Below are positions 1 to 6,154 of a stretch of 35,036 nt of DNA, piece after piece; within the stretch, counting starts at the first letter, position 1; each line of letters opens with the position of its first letter. The DNA comes from Candidatus Kerfeldbacteria bacterium. GTDB lineage: Bacteria > Patescibacteriota > Patescibacteriia > SBBC01. Where the stretch lies: assembly GCA_016204585.1 (NCBI GenBank), contig JACQKH010000033.1, forward strand, positions 1-35,036, written 5' to 3'. Below the pieces are notes generated by a model that saw nothing but the letters and a program-made list of their open reading frames with translations, was not told where the DNA came from and ran no database searches. A program made the position numbers and the translations under genes.

Positions 1-300
1 GCATTTGAGATAGAACATTCGACATCAATTTATTCAGGAATTTTGAGGCTCTCGGATCTCCGAGCGCTAGCCCCAAACTCAAACTACCCGCTCTTCATCG
101 TGGCGGATCGCAGCAGGCGCGATAATGTATTTGAACAACTTCGACGACCGACGTTCACCAATGACTATTTACGGCTCAATGAAGTGGTGAAATACCTTTC
201 CTACGATGCTGTACGAAAATTGGATGAGGATCTTAAGAATGGCAATGTTGGGTTCGACACTCACTGGTTAATCGAACAGGCTGAATCCGTACCAGCGTAA
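1..300 (+). CDS. C-terminal part of a nuclease-like protein (5' end outside window)
   Basis: The frame is open from base 1 and continues through the TTG at 43, so this is the 3' end of a longer gene and not a separate 85-codon gene. The visible tail begins AFEIEHSTSIYSGILRLSDL. An acidic-x-acidic pattern followed by a short helix and an Arg/Leu-rich segment resembles the core of PD-(D/E)xK restriction-type nucleases. This is a family impression only, because the upstream catalytic Asp is not in the window. The remainder contains the segments PLFIVADRSRRDNVFEQL and VVKYLSYDAVRKLDEDL, with no membrane segment. Composition is AT-richer than the gene block after 2.8 kb. Function is not certain; the reading frame itself is. 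Confidence 0.6.
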   Translation, partial: AFEIEHSTSIYSGILRLSDLRALAPNSNYPLFIVADRSRRDNVFEQLRRPTFTNDYLRLNEVVKYLSYDAVRKLDEDLKNGNVGFDTHWLIEQAESVPA

Positions 301-319
301 ACCGGGTAACCTCTGCTCC

Positions 320-332
320 CGCCGGCCCAACC
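320..332. repeat. 13-bp direct repeat, left copy
   Basis: CGCCGGCCCAACC occurs here and again, identical, at 2709-2721. The two copies bracket the AT-rich block of small exported proteins, as expected for a target-site duplication or recombination site of an inserted cassette. No integrase lies between them. Confidence 0.45.
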
Positions 333-359
333 AATCGGTTTTGATTTTTCTTCGCTGGA

Positions 360-376
360 GGAGTAGGCTCAAATTA
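360..376 (+). promoter_or_regulatory. Shared leader motif, copy 1
   Basis: GGAGTAGGCTCAAATTA matches 16 of 17 positions at 1600-1616. Both copies follow a TTTTTGATTTT tract and precede a gene for a small exported protein. Here the motif includes a purine-rich GGAGGAG stretch that can act as Shine-Dalgarno for the ATG at 376. Confidence 0.35.
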
Positions 377-1230
377 TGACCTATTTAAAAGCATCGTTTT
401 TACCAAAAGTACCCATTTTTCTGACCCTATTATTTGCCTTTGTGTTTAGTCAGTCAGCGCAAGCCTATGTCTCGGTTGACGGTTATTTTCGTTCTGATGG
501 TACCTGGGTTAATGGCTATGTTCGGTCTGAACCAAATGCGCTAAAGTACGACAACTACAGCTACTCGGGTGGAACCGAGGCAGAAGATTTTTACAATCCG
601 AGCTACTTTTCTTCTTCAAAGAATTATTCCAGTTCTTGGTATACGCCCTCATACATTGCGGACACGGATTACTATGTTGGGAAAAGTATTTATGAAGCAA
701 ATCAAGATAGCTACTCGAGCTATAACTACTCTTATCTAGATTACTCTGATATTTTCGATAGTGATAGCTTCGATTACACCCCCTCATACGATTATTCTTC
801 TAGCTATTCTGACTCCTCATACCTCGATGATTTAAATATTCCGAGTTACATAACGCCATCGTATAGATCTTCGCTTTTTGATAACGATTATAGCTCTCCG
901 AGCTACGATTACTCTAGCTTGTTTGATACCTCCTCCAACTACAATTCGGGGTCGTCTTTGTTTGATAGTGATTACTCACTTCCGAGTTATGATTATTCGT
1001 TACCAAGTTACTCATTACCATCTTACGACTACACGTCAAGCTACTCATACCCATCGTATGACCTCGATTTAGATCTTCCATCATATAACTCATCACTTTT
1101 TGACAACGACTACTCACTTCCAAGTTACGATTACGGATCATCATACGATTATACGCCAAGCTATACACACCCGTCCTATGACTACGGGTCCAGTTACAGT
1201 TCTTCGTATGATTACGACTTTAGTTACTAG
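376..1230 (+). CDS. Secreted Tyr/Ser/Asp-rich repeat protein
   Basis: A 284-residue protein with a clear Sec signal peptide: basic start, hydrophobic core FLTLLFAFVFS, cleavage likely after SQSAQA near residue 30. The mature N-terminus carries a short module, VDGYFRSDGTWVNGYVRSEP followed by a DNYSYSGG-like end. The same module is found in the protein at 2277. From about residue 60 the chain is low-complexity, made of degenerate repeats such as SLFDNDYSLPSYDY, rich in Tyr, Ser and Asp, with no Cys. This composition suggests an extended extracellular surface or adhesive filament. Its precise role is unknown. It is separated by 3 nt from the next gene. Start chosen at ATG with GGAGGAG upstream. 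Confidence 0.8.
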   Translation: MTYLKASFLPKVPIFLTLLFAFVFSQSAQAYVSVDGYFRSDGTWVNGYVRSEPNALKYDNYSYSGGTEAEDFYNPSYFSSSKNYSSSWYTPSYIADTDYYVGKSIYEANQDSYSSYNYSYLDYSDIFDSDSFDYTPSYDYSSSYSDSSYLDDLNIPSYITPSYRSSLFDNDYSSPSYDYSSLFDTSSNYNSGSSLFDSDYSLPSYDYSLPSYSLPSYDYTSSYSYPSYDLDLDLPSYNSSLFDNDYSLPSYDYGSSYDYTPSYTHPSYDYGSSYSSSYDYDFSY

Positions 1231-1233
1231 AAA

Positions 1234-1545
1234 ATGAGCACTCTTCAAAAGACTTTTTATCTCATAGGAATATTAGCATTTATTGCTGGAGGTATTTCGA
1301 TCTCCGTGATAGCCATGGCCTCCTATAACGATGACTATCGTAAAGCAGATTTAGCCGCGATTCAAAAAGAAACCTACATTACGGGTTTGTACGGGCAATA
1401 TACTCGCGATCTTGCCTCATGTCGCGAAGTTGCAAGTCAAAACAAAGTTGAAAATGGTGATACAAAATGTAAGGAAGCAGTAAACAAATCAAGGATTTCC
1501 GCTCTCCTTACAAGCTGGGGTTACGAAAGCCTTCTCGAAAAATAG
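1234..1545 (+). CDS. Small single-pass membrane protein
   Basis: A 103-residue protein starting 3 nt after the stop of the Tyr/Ser-rich protein, so probably co-transcribed with it. Residues 7-30 form one hydrophobic helix (FYLIGILAFIAGGISISVIAMA). The remaining 70 residues are polar and mostly helical in character, with two Cys (ASCREVA and DTKCKEA) that could form one disulfide if the domain is outside. I do not recognise a family. The tight spacing suggests that it helps anchor or present the preceding protein, which is inference only. Confidence 0.65.
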   Translation: MSTLQKTFYLIGILAFIAGGISISVIAMASYNDDYRKADLAAIQKETYITGLYGQYTRDLASCREVASQNKVENGDTKCKEAVNKSRISALLTSWGYESLLEK

Positions 1546-1599
1546 AAAATGCGTGCTATCTAGAACCGCCGAGACGTTTTTTGATTTTCCCCCAAAAGG

Positions 1600-1616
1600 G
1601 GAGTAGGCTCGAATTA
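1600..1616 (+). promoter_or_regulatory. Shared leader motif, copy 2
   Basis: GGAGTAGGCTCGAATTA, 16/17 identical to 360-376, again after a TTTTTTGATTTT tract. Here it lies 20 nt before the ATG at 1636, and is followed by TTTTGGTGGC, a string repeated (TTTGGTGGC) just before the ATG at 2277. Confidence 0.35.
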
Positions 1617-1635
1617 GACACTTTTGGTGGCCTAT

Positions 1636-1890
1636 ATGCTGAAAAAACTTTTGTGGGGAGTGGGGATTGTAGCTGGGCTTGGAATTCTCGGAGCAGGATG
1701 TGCTTTCCAGACCACTGACAGTTCAGACCGGGGCTCCTCGTCCGGAGGGTATTCTTGTGATTGTTCTAAAACCTGTCCTCGTATTTCTTCTTGCGATGAG
1801 GCGTACTTTCAACTGAATGACTGCGGATGCTCCATTCGTGATGGTGATAATGACGGCGTGCCCTGTGAGAATATTTGTCCTGGCGGGTAA
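1636..1890 (+). CDS. Small exported Cys-rich protein with excalibur-like motif
   Basis: An 84-residue protein read from the ATG at 1636 (TTG and GTG further upstream are less likely starts). A basic N-terminus and hydrophobic helix end in LGILGAGCAF. This looks like a lipoprotein signal, although the residue three before Cys is Gly rather than the usual Leu. After a Ser/Gly linker comes a compact domain with many Cys, ending DGDNDGVPCENIC. The acidic DxDxDGxxCE pattern with upstream Cys is the hallmark of excalibur-type calcium-binding domains, often found next to secreted nucleases. No nuclease domain is fused here. Likely a small extracellular domain tethered to the membrane. Confidence 0.65.
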   Translation: MLKKLLWGVGIVAGLGILGAGCAFQTTDSSDRGSSSGGYSCDCSKTCPRISSCDEAYFQLNDCGCSIRDGDNDGVPCENICPGG

Positions 1891-1912
1891 GTTAGCATTA
1901 ACAATCTTTTTT

Positions 1913-2197
1913 ATGGAAGATAGAAAAATATCTTGGGTAGCAGGCGCAATAATTATCGGTCTGGTATGGTGGGCGCTCGGCCTGAATGGACAGTTATCTA
2001 AAGTGAAGGAAGAGAATTTAGCCTTACAACAACGAGTTTCTGATTATTCATCAAGTTTGCAAGAAGCGAACGACAACATCGAACAAGCAAATGGGTATAT
2101 AGAAGACGCTCAAGGCTACGCATGGGCAACGTACCAAGAAATGGGCGACGCTATTGATAGTCTCCAAACGGTTGACACAGTATCAGGGCCTTTTTAA
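1913..2197 (+). CDS. Membrane-anchored coiled-coil protein
   Basis: A 94-residue protein starting at ATG 1913. An earlier in-frame start at 1817 would overlap the preceding gene heavily and gives an implausible N-terminus. Residues 6-22 (ISWVAGAIIIGLVWWAL) form one membrane helix. They are followed by about 60 residues with heptad-like spacing of hydrophobics (LSKVKEENLALQQRVSDYSS and onward), typical of a coiled coil. The tail is acidic. No family is recognised; such a protein could be a membrane scaffold. It follows the Cys-rich protein by 22 nt. Confidence 0.6.
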   Translation: MEDRKISWVAGAIIIGLVWWALGLNGQLSKVKEENLALQQRVSDYSSSLQEANDNIEQANGYIEDAQGYAWATYQEMGDAIDSLQTVDTVSGPF

Positions 2198-2276
2198 TAT
2201 TTTCTATCCCTTTCAGTTGTTTTTCTTGATTTATTGGACTATGGAGAGTAAGATCAAAATAGGCTAATTTGGTGGC

Positions 2277-2582
2277 ATGAAAAGACTTCTTACGCGTCTC
2301 ACGTCCGTATTTCTTCTGGGAGTTGTAGCTTCTTCTCTTGTCGCGTTTACATTCGTTCCAAAACAAGCCGACGCTCGAACATATCGATCAACACGATCAT
2401 ATCGTAGTAGTTATTCTCGACCCGCCTATACCGGAATAACGCATGTGAGAGGATATACGAAAAAGAACGGCACATACGTAAAACCGTATTACCGTACGAA
2501 AGCGAATAAAACCCGTCTCGATAACTGGTCTCACAAAGGGAATATCAATCCTTTGACTGGAAAACGGGGTTACAAGAAGTAA
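2277..2582 (+). CDS. Small secreted basic protein sharing a module with the Tyr/Ser-rich protein
   Basis: A 101-residue protein with a Sec signal peptide (MKRLLTRLTSVFLLGVVASS, likely cleavage after QADA near residue 33). The mature part is strongly basic: a Tyr/Arg/Ser segment, then a module VRGYTKKNGTYVKPYYRTK ending in a DNWSHKGNINP-like stretch. The module matches the N-terminal module of the protein at 376 in order and spacing (V-x-GY-x-R/K-x-x-GT-x-V-x-x-Y-x-R-x-x-x-N then DN-S-GN/GG). It is a short module seen in many exported bacterial proteins, with unknown function. The protein is short, basic and likely to bind an acidic surface or polymer. Confidence 0.75.
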   Translation: MKRLLTRLTSVFLLGVVASSLVAFTFVPKQADARTYRSTRSYRSSYSRPAYTGITHVRGYTKKNGTYVKPYYRTKANKTRLDNWSHKGNINPLTGKRGYKK

Positions 2583-2708
2583 GGCGGTACACAATTGGAA
2601 CTGGCCACTAGCCGGTTTCTAGTATACTGAATAATCATTTTCCACTAATCGAAAGCATACGACCTCTCCCCGAGGGTGTTAAAGCCAACCCCTGGAAACT
2701 CAAAACCA

Positions 2709-2721
2709 CGCCGGCCCAACC
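2709..2721. repeat. 13-bp direct repeat, right copy
   Basis: CGCCGGCCCAACC, identical to 320-332. It marks the right edge of the AT-rich cassette; composition becomes GC-rich after about 2860. Confidence 0.45.
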
Positions 2722-2805
2722 CCCACACCAATTGGAATGCGGTGGAGCGTGAATTTTGGCTGCTTTTTGGGTAAATTCACGCGAAATTGACAGTTATCGC
2801 AAATA

Positions 2806-2838
2806 AACCTATAAATAATAGGTTGACTTTTATAGGTT
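2806..2838 (+). promoter_or_regulatory. Operator-like repeats at the MerR/GHKL promoter
   Basis: AACCTAT (2806-2812) and ATAGGTT (2818-2824) form a perfect 7-bp palindrome with a 5-bp spacer. A third ATAGGTT lies at 2832-2838. The set overlaps the -35 box and spacer, and is a plausible autoregulatory site for the MerR-type HTH protein encoded just downstream. Confidence 0.5.
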
Positions 2839-2851
2839 TTTGGGCTAAACT
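2823..2851 (+). promoter_or_regulatory. Promoter, leaderless type
   Basis: TTGACT (2823-2828), 17-nt spacer, TAAACT (2846-2851), then 7 nt to the ATG at 2859. Transcription would begin at or next to the start codon, so the mRNA has little or no leader and no Shine-Dalgarno. Confidence 0.6.
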
Positions 2852-2858
2852 TATAAAT

Positions 2859-3587
2859 ATGGAAGAAAAGGTGGTCAGAATTGGGAAAGCAGCGGCAATG
2901 CTTGGCGTCACCAGCCAGACGCTGCGGAATTGGGAGAAGTCAGGCCGGCTCCGGCCTGAACGAACGGCCGGCGGCCAGCGGTACTACGCGGCCGCTGATC
3001 TGAAGCGTTTAATGGTTGACCTGCCGGCGCTCGGGTGGGCCTGGGCTGCGAGCGCCCAAGCGCCGGAACTCCCGGAAGAGTATTATTGCGAACGGCAGGA
3101 TCGCTTTACCAGCCGGCTGGAGAAGATGAGCGTGGTGTTCCAGCGCACACTCGGTTTTGATGCGTTGGATTTGGTTTCATTGCTGACGTTGGTGGCCGGA
3201 GAGATCGGCGACAATTCCTTCACCCATAATATCGGCAATTGGCCGGACGTGCCTGGCGTATTTTTTGGATATGACGGCGTGAAACGTATGGTCGTGTTGG
3301 CCGACCGCGGCCGAGGCGTTCGGACAACGCTCCGGAGGGTACGTCCGGAGATCGCCAGCGATGTCGAGGCCTTACGGATCGCTTTTACCGAAGTTATTTC
3401 CGGGCGCGATCCGGAAAAACGCGGTAACGGACTCAAAGTCGTGCGCGCAGTTGCCGAGCAACATGACATCGGCCTCATCTTCCGCTCCGGACTGGCGATG
3501 GTGCGCATTCCGAAAGAGCCAGGCCCGATGCGAATTAACCAAGCGAAAGAAAATGTGCGCGGCGTTTACGCGGTTATCACGTTTTAA
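2859..3587 (+). CDS. MerR-type HTH fused to a GHKL ATPase domain
   Basis: A 242-residue protein from ATG 2859 (7 nt after a -10 box). Residues 5-50 are a MerR-like winged helix (RIGKAAAMLGVTSQTLRNWE, then GGQRYY), used by such proteins to bind DNA. After a linker comes a histidine-kinase-type ATPase fold. It has an N-box GEIGDNSFTHN (Glu115, Asn119), a G1-like DRGRGV and a G2-like GNGLKVV. No phospho-acceptor His domain or sensor domain is seen, so it resembles anti-sigma-type or stand-alone GHKL ATPases rather than a normal kinase. The next gene encodes a STAS-like DUF4325 protein, a known partner type for such ATPases. Likely a DNA-binding regulator switched by nucleotide or partner binding. 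Confidence 0.75.
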   Translation: MEEKVVRIGKAAAMLGVTSQTLRNWEKSGRLRPERTAGGQRYYAAADLKRLMVDLPALGWAWAASAQAPELPEEYYCERQDRFTSRLEKMSVVFQRTLGFDALDLVSLLTLVAGEIGDNSFTHNIGNWPDVPGVFFGYDGVKRMVVLADRGRGVRTTLRRVRPEIASDVEALRIAFTEVISGRDPEKRGNGLKVVRAVAEQHDIGLIFRSGLAMVRIPKEPGPMRINQAKENVRGVYAVITF

Positions 3588-3603
3588 TGTTTACATTCAT
3601 ACT

Positions 3604-3927
3604 ATGCAAACGATTCAATTGAGAAAATTCGGCACGGTGCTGGTCTCTCGTCCGGCCGGACTCGAGGCATTCAATGCGATTCGTTCGTCGCTTGATGTGA
3701 CCAGGCCGGTGCACGTAGATTTTGAGGGCGTCTTGACCGTGACCCCGTCATGGTTTGATGAATTTTTGACGAACCTGGCAGGCTATATGCAGGGAAAGGT
3801 TGAGCTGCTTCCGACCGACAACGCTTCGGTGCTGGCGGCGCTGCCGGTCTTGAGCACTGCCCGAGATGATGCGGCCGGACAGATCATGAAGCGGGCACTT
3901 GAGCGGATGCAAAAAGGCGTTGACTGA
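3604..3927 (+). CDS. STAS-like DUF4325 protein
   Basis: A 107-residue soluble protein beginning MQTIQLRKFGTVLVSRPAG, ATG 16 nt after the ATPase gene. The central part, PVHVDFEGVLTVTPSWFDEF, matches the beta-strand/helix core of STAS-like DUF4325 domains, which usually sit beside or within GHKL ATPase proteins. In the known anti-sigma logic a STAS protein is the partner of a GHKL kinase. Here the conserved Ser in TPSWFDEF is at the place where such domains have a Ser or Thr, so phospho-switching is possible but unproven. It ends in TGA overlapping the next ATG by 1 nt, so translation is probably coupled. Confidence 0.7.
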   Translation: MQTIQLRKFGTVLVSRPAGLEAFNAIRSSLDVTRPVHVDFEGVLTVTPSWFDEFLTNLAGYMQGKVELLPTDNASVLAALPVLSTARDDAAGQIMKRALERMQKGVD

Positions 3928-5054
3928 TGCAGAAGCCAACAAGTATCATTTCCATTGTTATCCTCGTCCTAGCCGGTATCGCAGCATGGTGGCTGTTTGC
4001 CGAACCCGGGGCGAATTCGATTATTCAGCCGTTGTCAGAACGACGCGTGGAGGCGGCCTTCAAAGCGGTTGATTGCGACGTGAAGCCGCGGGTGTTCCCG
4101 GCCGGCGCGTACACCGGCCCGCTCTACGACATGCACGTCCACATCGCTTCGATTCCGGACGGGCCGCCCGGCGACAACGTCGAACCCGGCGAAGGGTTGG
4201 CCTTGGGCGTAAACACCTCAATAGAAGATTACCTGTGTATGCTCAATGTCGAGGGCACGGCCAAGGCCTTGGCATTTTTCCCAGTGTGGGAACCGGTCAA
4301 ACCGATGCTCGAGGTGGTCAAGCGGACAATGGATAAATACGCGGACCGCTTTATTCCGTTTATCATGCCGCCGGCGAATGACGGTTCGCCGACCGGTTTT
4401 CCGACGGTGACCGCGGCAGAATTAACTGAGATGCTGAAAGTGCATCCGGCCTTGTTCCAAGGATATGGCGAAATCGGGCTTTATGCCCGTGATGACGGCG
4501 CACCGGAACTGCCGCCTGATTCAGAGCGACTCATGCAAATCTATCCGGTTGTGCGCGAGTATAATCTGCTGGTGTATTTTCATCTCGGCCAGGGACAGAA
4601 GGAAGCGTACGAACGCGTGCTTGAGCAAAATCCCGATATCGCGTTTATTTTCCATGGCGACCAGCTGGTTGAAGACGCGGGCGGGGGAGACAATTTGCAG
4701 TTGATCGACGAGATTCTGACCAAATATTCGAATGTCTATTACGGGATTGACGAACTCTACGGTGACGTTTTCTTGATGCGCGAGGGCGTTAGCAAAGAGA
4801 CGTTCTTGGCGCATTTCAAAAATCCCGAGCCGCTCTTAGAGAAAGATCTTAAAACCTGGAAGTGGTTCATCGAGAAACACCCTGACCGGGTCCTCTGGGA
4901 CACTGATCGGGGCGGATCGGTGCGCTGGGCGCTTGATCCGGATTTGGCGATTGTGCTGAATGATTACAGCCGGATGTTCATCGGCCGGCTTGATCCGGCG
5001 GTCCAGGAGAAGTTTGTGTACCAGAACGCGGAGCGGTTGGTGGCCGGACGGTAG
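3927..5054 (+). CDS. Membrane-anchored or exported amidohydrolase-superfamily protein
   Basis: A 375-residue protein. Residues 6-25 are a hydrophobic segment (SIISIVILVLAGIAAWWLFA) without a clear cleavage site, so it is an anchor or uncleaved signal and the enzyme probably works outside the membrane. The metal-binding pattern of amidohydrolase TIM barrels is present: DMHVH (His70, His72), then FHLGQG, then FHGDQ, and a late LWDTDRGG Asp. The family hydrolyses or decarboxylates small metabolites, and the substrate cannot be read from the sequence. It forms the third gene of the MerR/GHKL - DUF4325 operon, overlapping the second by 1 nt, so the two regulators may control it. Confidence 0.75.
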   Translation: MQKPTSIISIVILVLAGIAAWWLFAEPGANSIIQPLSERRVEAAFKAVDCDVKPRVFPAGAYTGPLYDMHVHIASIPDGPPGDNVEPGEGLALGVNTSIEDYLCMLNVEGTAKALAFFPVWEPVKPMLEVVKRTMDKYADRFIPFIMPPANDGSPTGFPTVTAAELTEMLKVHPALFQGYGEIGLYARDDGAPELPPDSERLMQIYPVVREYNLLVYFHLGQGQKEAYERVLEQNPDIAFIFHGDQLVEDAGGGDNLQLIDEILTKYSNVYYGIDELYGDVFLMREGVSKETFLAHFKNPEPLLEKDLKTWKWFIEKHPDRVLWDTDRGGSVRWALDPDLAIVLNDYSRMFIGRLDPAVQEKFVYQNAERLVAGR

Positions 5055-5150
5055 AAAGCTTACCATCGTCCAATTCATTTCCATCGCCCCGGTGGAGCGG
5101 CTAATCAGCACATACTTTTGGTAGGTGAATTTTGGCTATTGACGTTCTGA

Positions 5151-5178
5151 TTGTGTTGGTATAGGCGAGTGCTACACT
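5151..5178 (+). promoter_or_regulatory. Probable promoter of the 49-codon gene
   Basis: TTGTGT (5151-5156), 16-nt spacer, TACACT (5173-5178). Transcription would begin near 5185, about 20 nt before the ATG at 5207. A TTGACG at 5139 is an alternative -35. Confidence 0.4.
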
Positions 5179-5206
5179 CTGTTTATCCCTTTCCCGGAGG
5201 TGCCGC

Positions 5207-5356
5207 ATGGAGATCCATGGGGAAAATCCGCCGGACCGTCAGCCGGTCGCGGTGCAACCGCCGAATGCTGACGATTCGCATCAGTCCGACGGCGAGTCGC
5301 TGCGCTCGTTCCTCGACCTGGTCTTGGACCTCGACCTCAATGGTCATGAGTCCTGA
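5207..5356 (+). CDS. Small acidic protein, 49 aa
   Basis: An ATG at 5207 preceded by CCCGGAGG at a normal distance opens a 49-codon frame ending TGA at 5354. The product begins MEIHGENPPDRQPVAVQPP and is acidic, with a C-terminal stretch SFLDLVLDLDLNG that could form an amphipathic helix. No membrane segment or Cys. I do not recognise it. A promoter-like sequence before it and a strong intrinsic terminator directly after it make a real short transcription unit likely, and the Shine-Dalgarno supports translation. Overlapping longer frames in other phases lack these signals. Confidence 0.55.
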   Translation: MEIHGENPPDRQPVAVQPPNADDSHQSDGESLRSFLDLVLDLDLNGHES

Positions 5357-5363
5357 CCAAACG

Positions 5364-5416
5364 CCGGTCGCTCCCTTCATTCTGCACGAAGCAGGGAGTG
5401 ACCGGCTTGTTTTTTC
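5364..5416 (+). terminator. Rho-independent terminator
   Basis: A 13-bp stem (CCGGTCGCTCCCT with AGGGAGTGACCGG, one G-U pair) with a 16-nt loop, followed by CTTGTTTTTT. It ends the 49-codon gene. Confidence 0.85.
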
Positions 5417-5484
5417 AAAAAAATGCAGGCCGAGAGGAGGACCCCGCCCTGCATTCTAAAAGTGGTACGGGTTTGGGGTCTTGG

Positions 5485-5551
5485 TTGTTTCAGAAAAACC
5501 ATAGGGCATAAAGGGCTGGCTGAAACAATGATGGTTATTTTGTCGTATAAT
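5485..5551 (+). promoter_or_regulatory. Sigma-factor promoter with inverted repeat
   Basis: TATAAT at 5546-5551 lies 6 nt before the ATG at 5558, a leaderless arrangement. A perfect 9-bp inverted repeat, TTGTTTCAG (5485-5493) with CTGAAACAA (5520-5528), ends exactly at the -35 position and could be an operator. Confidence 0.55.
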
Positions 5552-5557
5552 TAAGAC

Positions 5558-6154
5558 ATGGACCCCGCCCCAGTCGCTTCGTTTGTCAATGGAACGGACT
5601 CCCGGGCCAAGACCGATGAGCAGCTGGTCGAAGAAGCCCAGACCGGCGATCAATTGTCTTATACTACCCTGGTCAATCGCTATTGGCAGCGGCTGGTCGG
5701 CTACGTCCGTAAGTTGTTGCCGGGGTCAAGTGACGCCGAAGACATCGTCCAAGAGGCGTTTGTGAAAGCCTATGTCAATCTCCGCAGCTTCAATCCTGAC
5801 CGTCGTTTTTCCCCGTGGATCTACCGGATTACACACAACACGTTAGTTGACCATGTGAAAACGCTTAAGCGTCAGCCACTGCCGTTCTTTGATCCGGACG
5901 TGTTGTTTCCCCATCCGGTCGCGCCGGACAACCCACATGAAGAAGTGGAAATCGCCTCGGTTCGAAAAGTCCTAGGCGAACACTTCAATGAGCTTGACCC
6001 ACGTTACCGCGAACCGCTCATTCTCCGCTACTACGAACACTTGAGCTATCGCGACATTGCCGAGGTGTTGCGCATTCCCATCGGCACGGTCAGCATCCGG
6101 ATCAAGCGCGGCTTGGAAAAACTTCGCGAACGACTGCCTAATGATTTGATATGA
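5558..6154 (+). CDS. ECF-type RNA polymerase sigma factor
   Basis: A 198-residue sigma-70 family protein of the extracytoplasmic-function class. Region 2 covers roughly residues 35-100, with DAEDIVQEAFVKAYVNLRSF and RFSPWIYRITHN, the core-binding and -10-recognition part. Region 4 covers roughly residues 140-195 (LDPRYREPLILRYYEHLSY, then IPIGTVSIRIKRGLEKLRE), the -35-binding HTH. No regions 1 or 3. The stop overlaps the next gene by 4 nt. Neighbouring membrane protein suggests a sigma/anti-sigma pair. It probably drives a small regulon responding to envelope signals, inferred from the class. The leaderless start is 6 nt after TATAAT. Confidence 0.9.
   Translation: MDPAPVASFVNGTDSRAKTDEQLVEEAQTGDQLSYTTLVNRYWQRLVGYVRKLLPGSSDAEDIVQEAFVKAYVNLRSFNPDRRFSPWIYRITHNTLVDHVKTLKRQPLPFFDPDVLFPHPVAPDNPHEEVEIASVRKVLGEHFNELDPRYREPLILRYYEHLSYRDIAEVLRIPIGTVSIRIKRGLEKLRERLPNDLI

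Larger units (their letters stand above)
2583..2858. other. Intergenic region with inverted repeat
   Basis: No gene is seen here. It holds the right copy of the 13-bp repeat (2709-2721), a 10-bp perfect inverted repeat (2747-2756 with 2773-2782, GCGTGAATTT and AAATTCACGC) and the promoter/operator of the next operon. The string GTGAATTTTGGCT inside it recurs at about 5126-5138, just after that operon. Confidence 0.5.

Noticed and set aside
5151-5459. 102-codon plus-strand frame covering the 49-codon gene
   Set aside because: It runs through the strong terminator at 5364-5416, lacks a Shine-Dalgarno and gives an Arg/Ser-rich shadow sequence.
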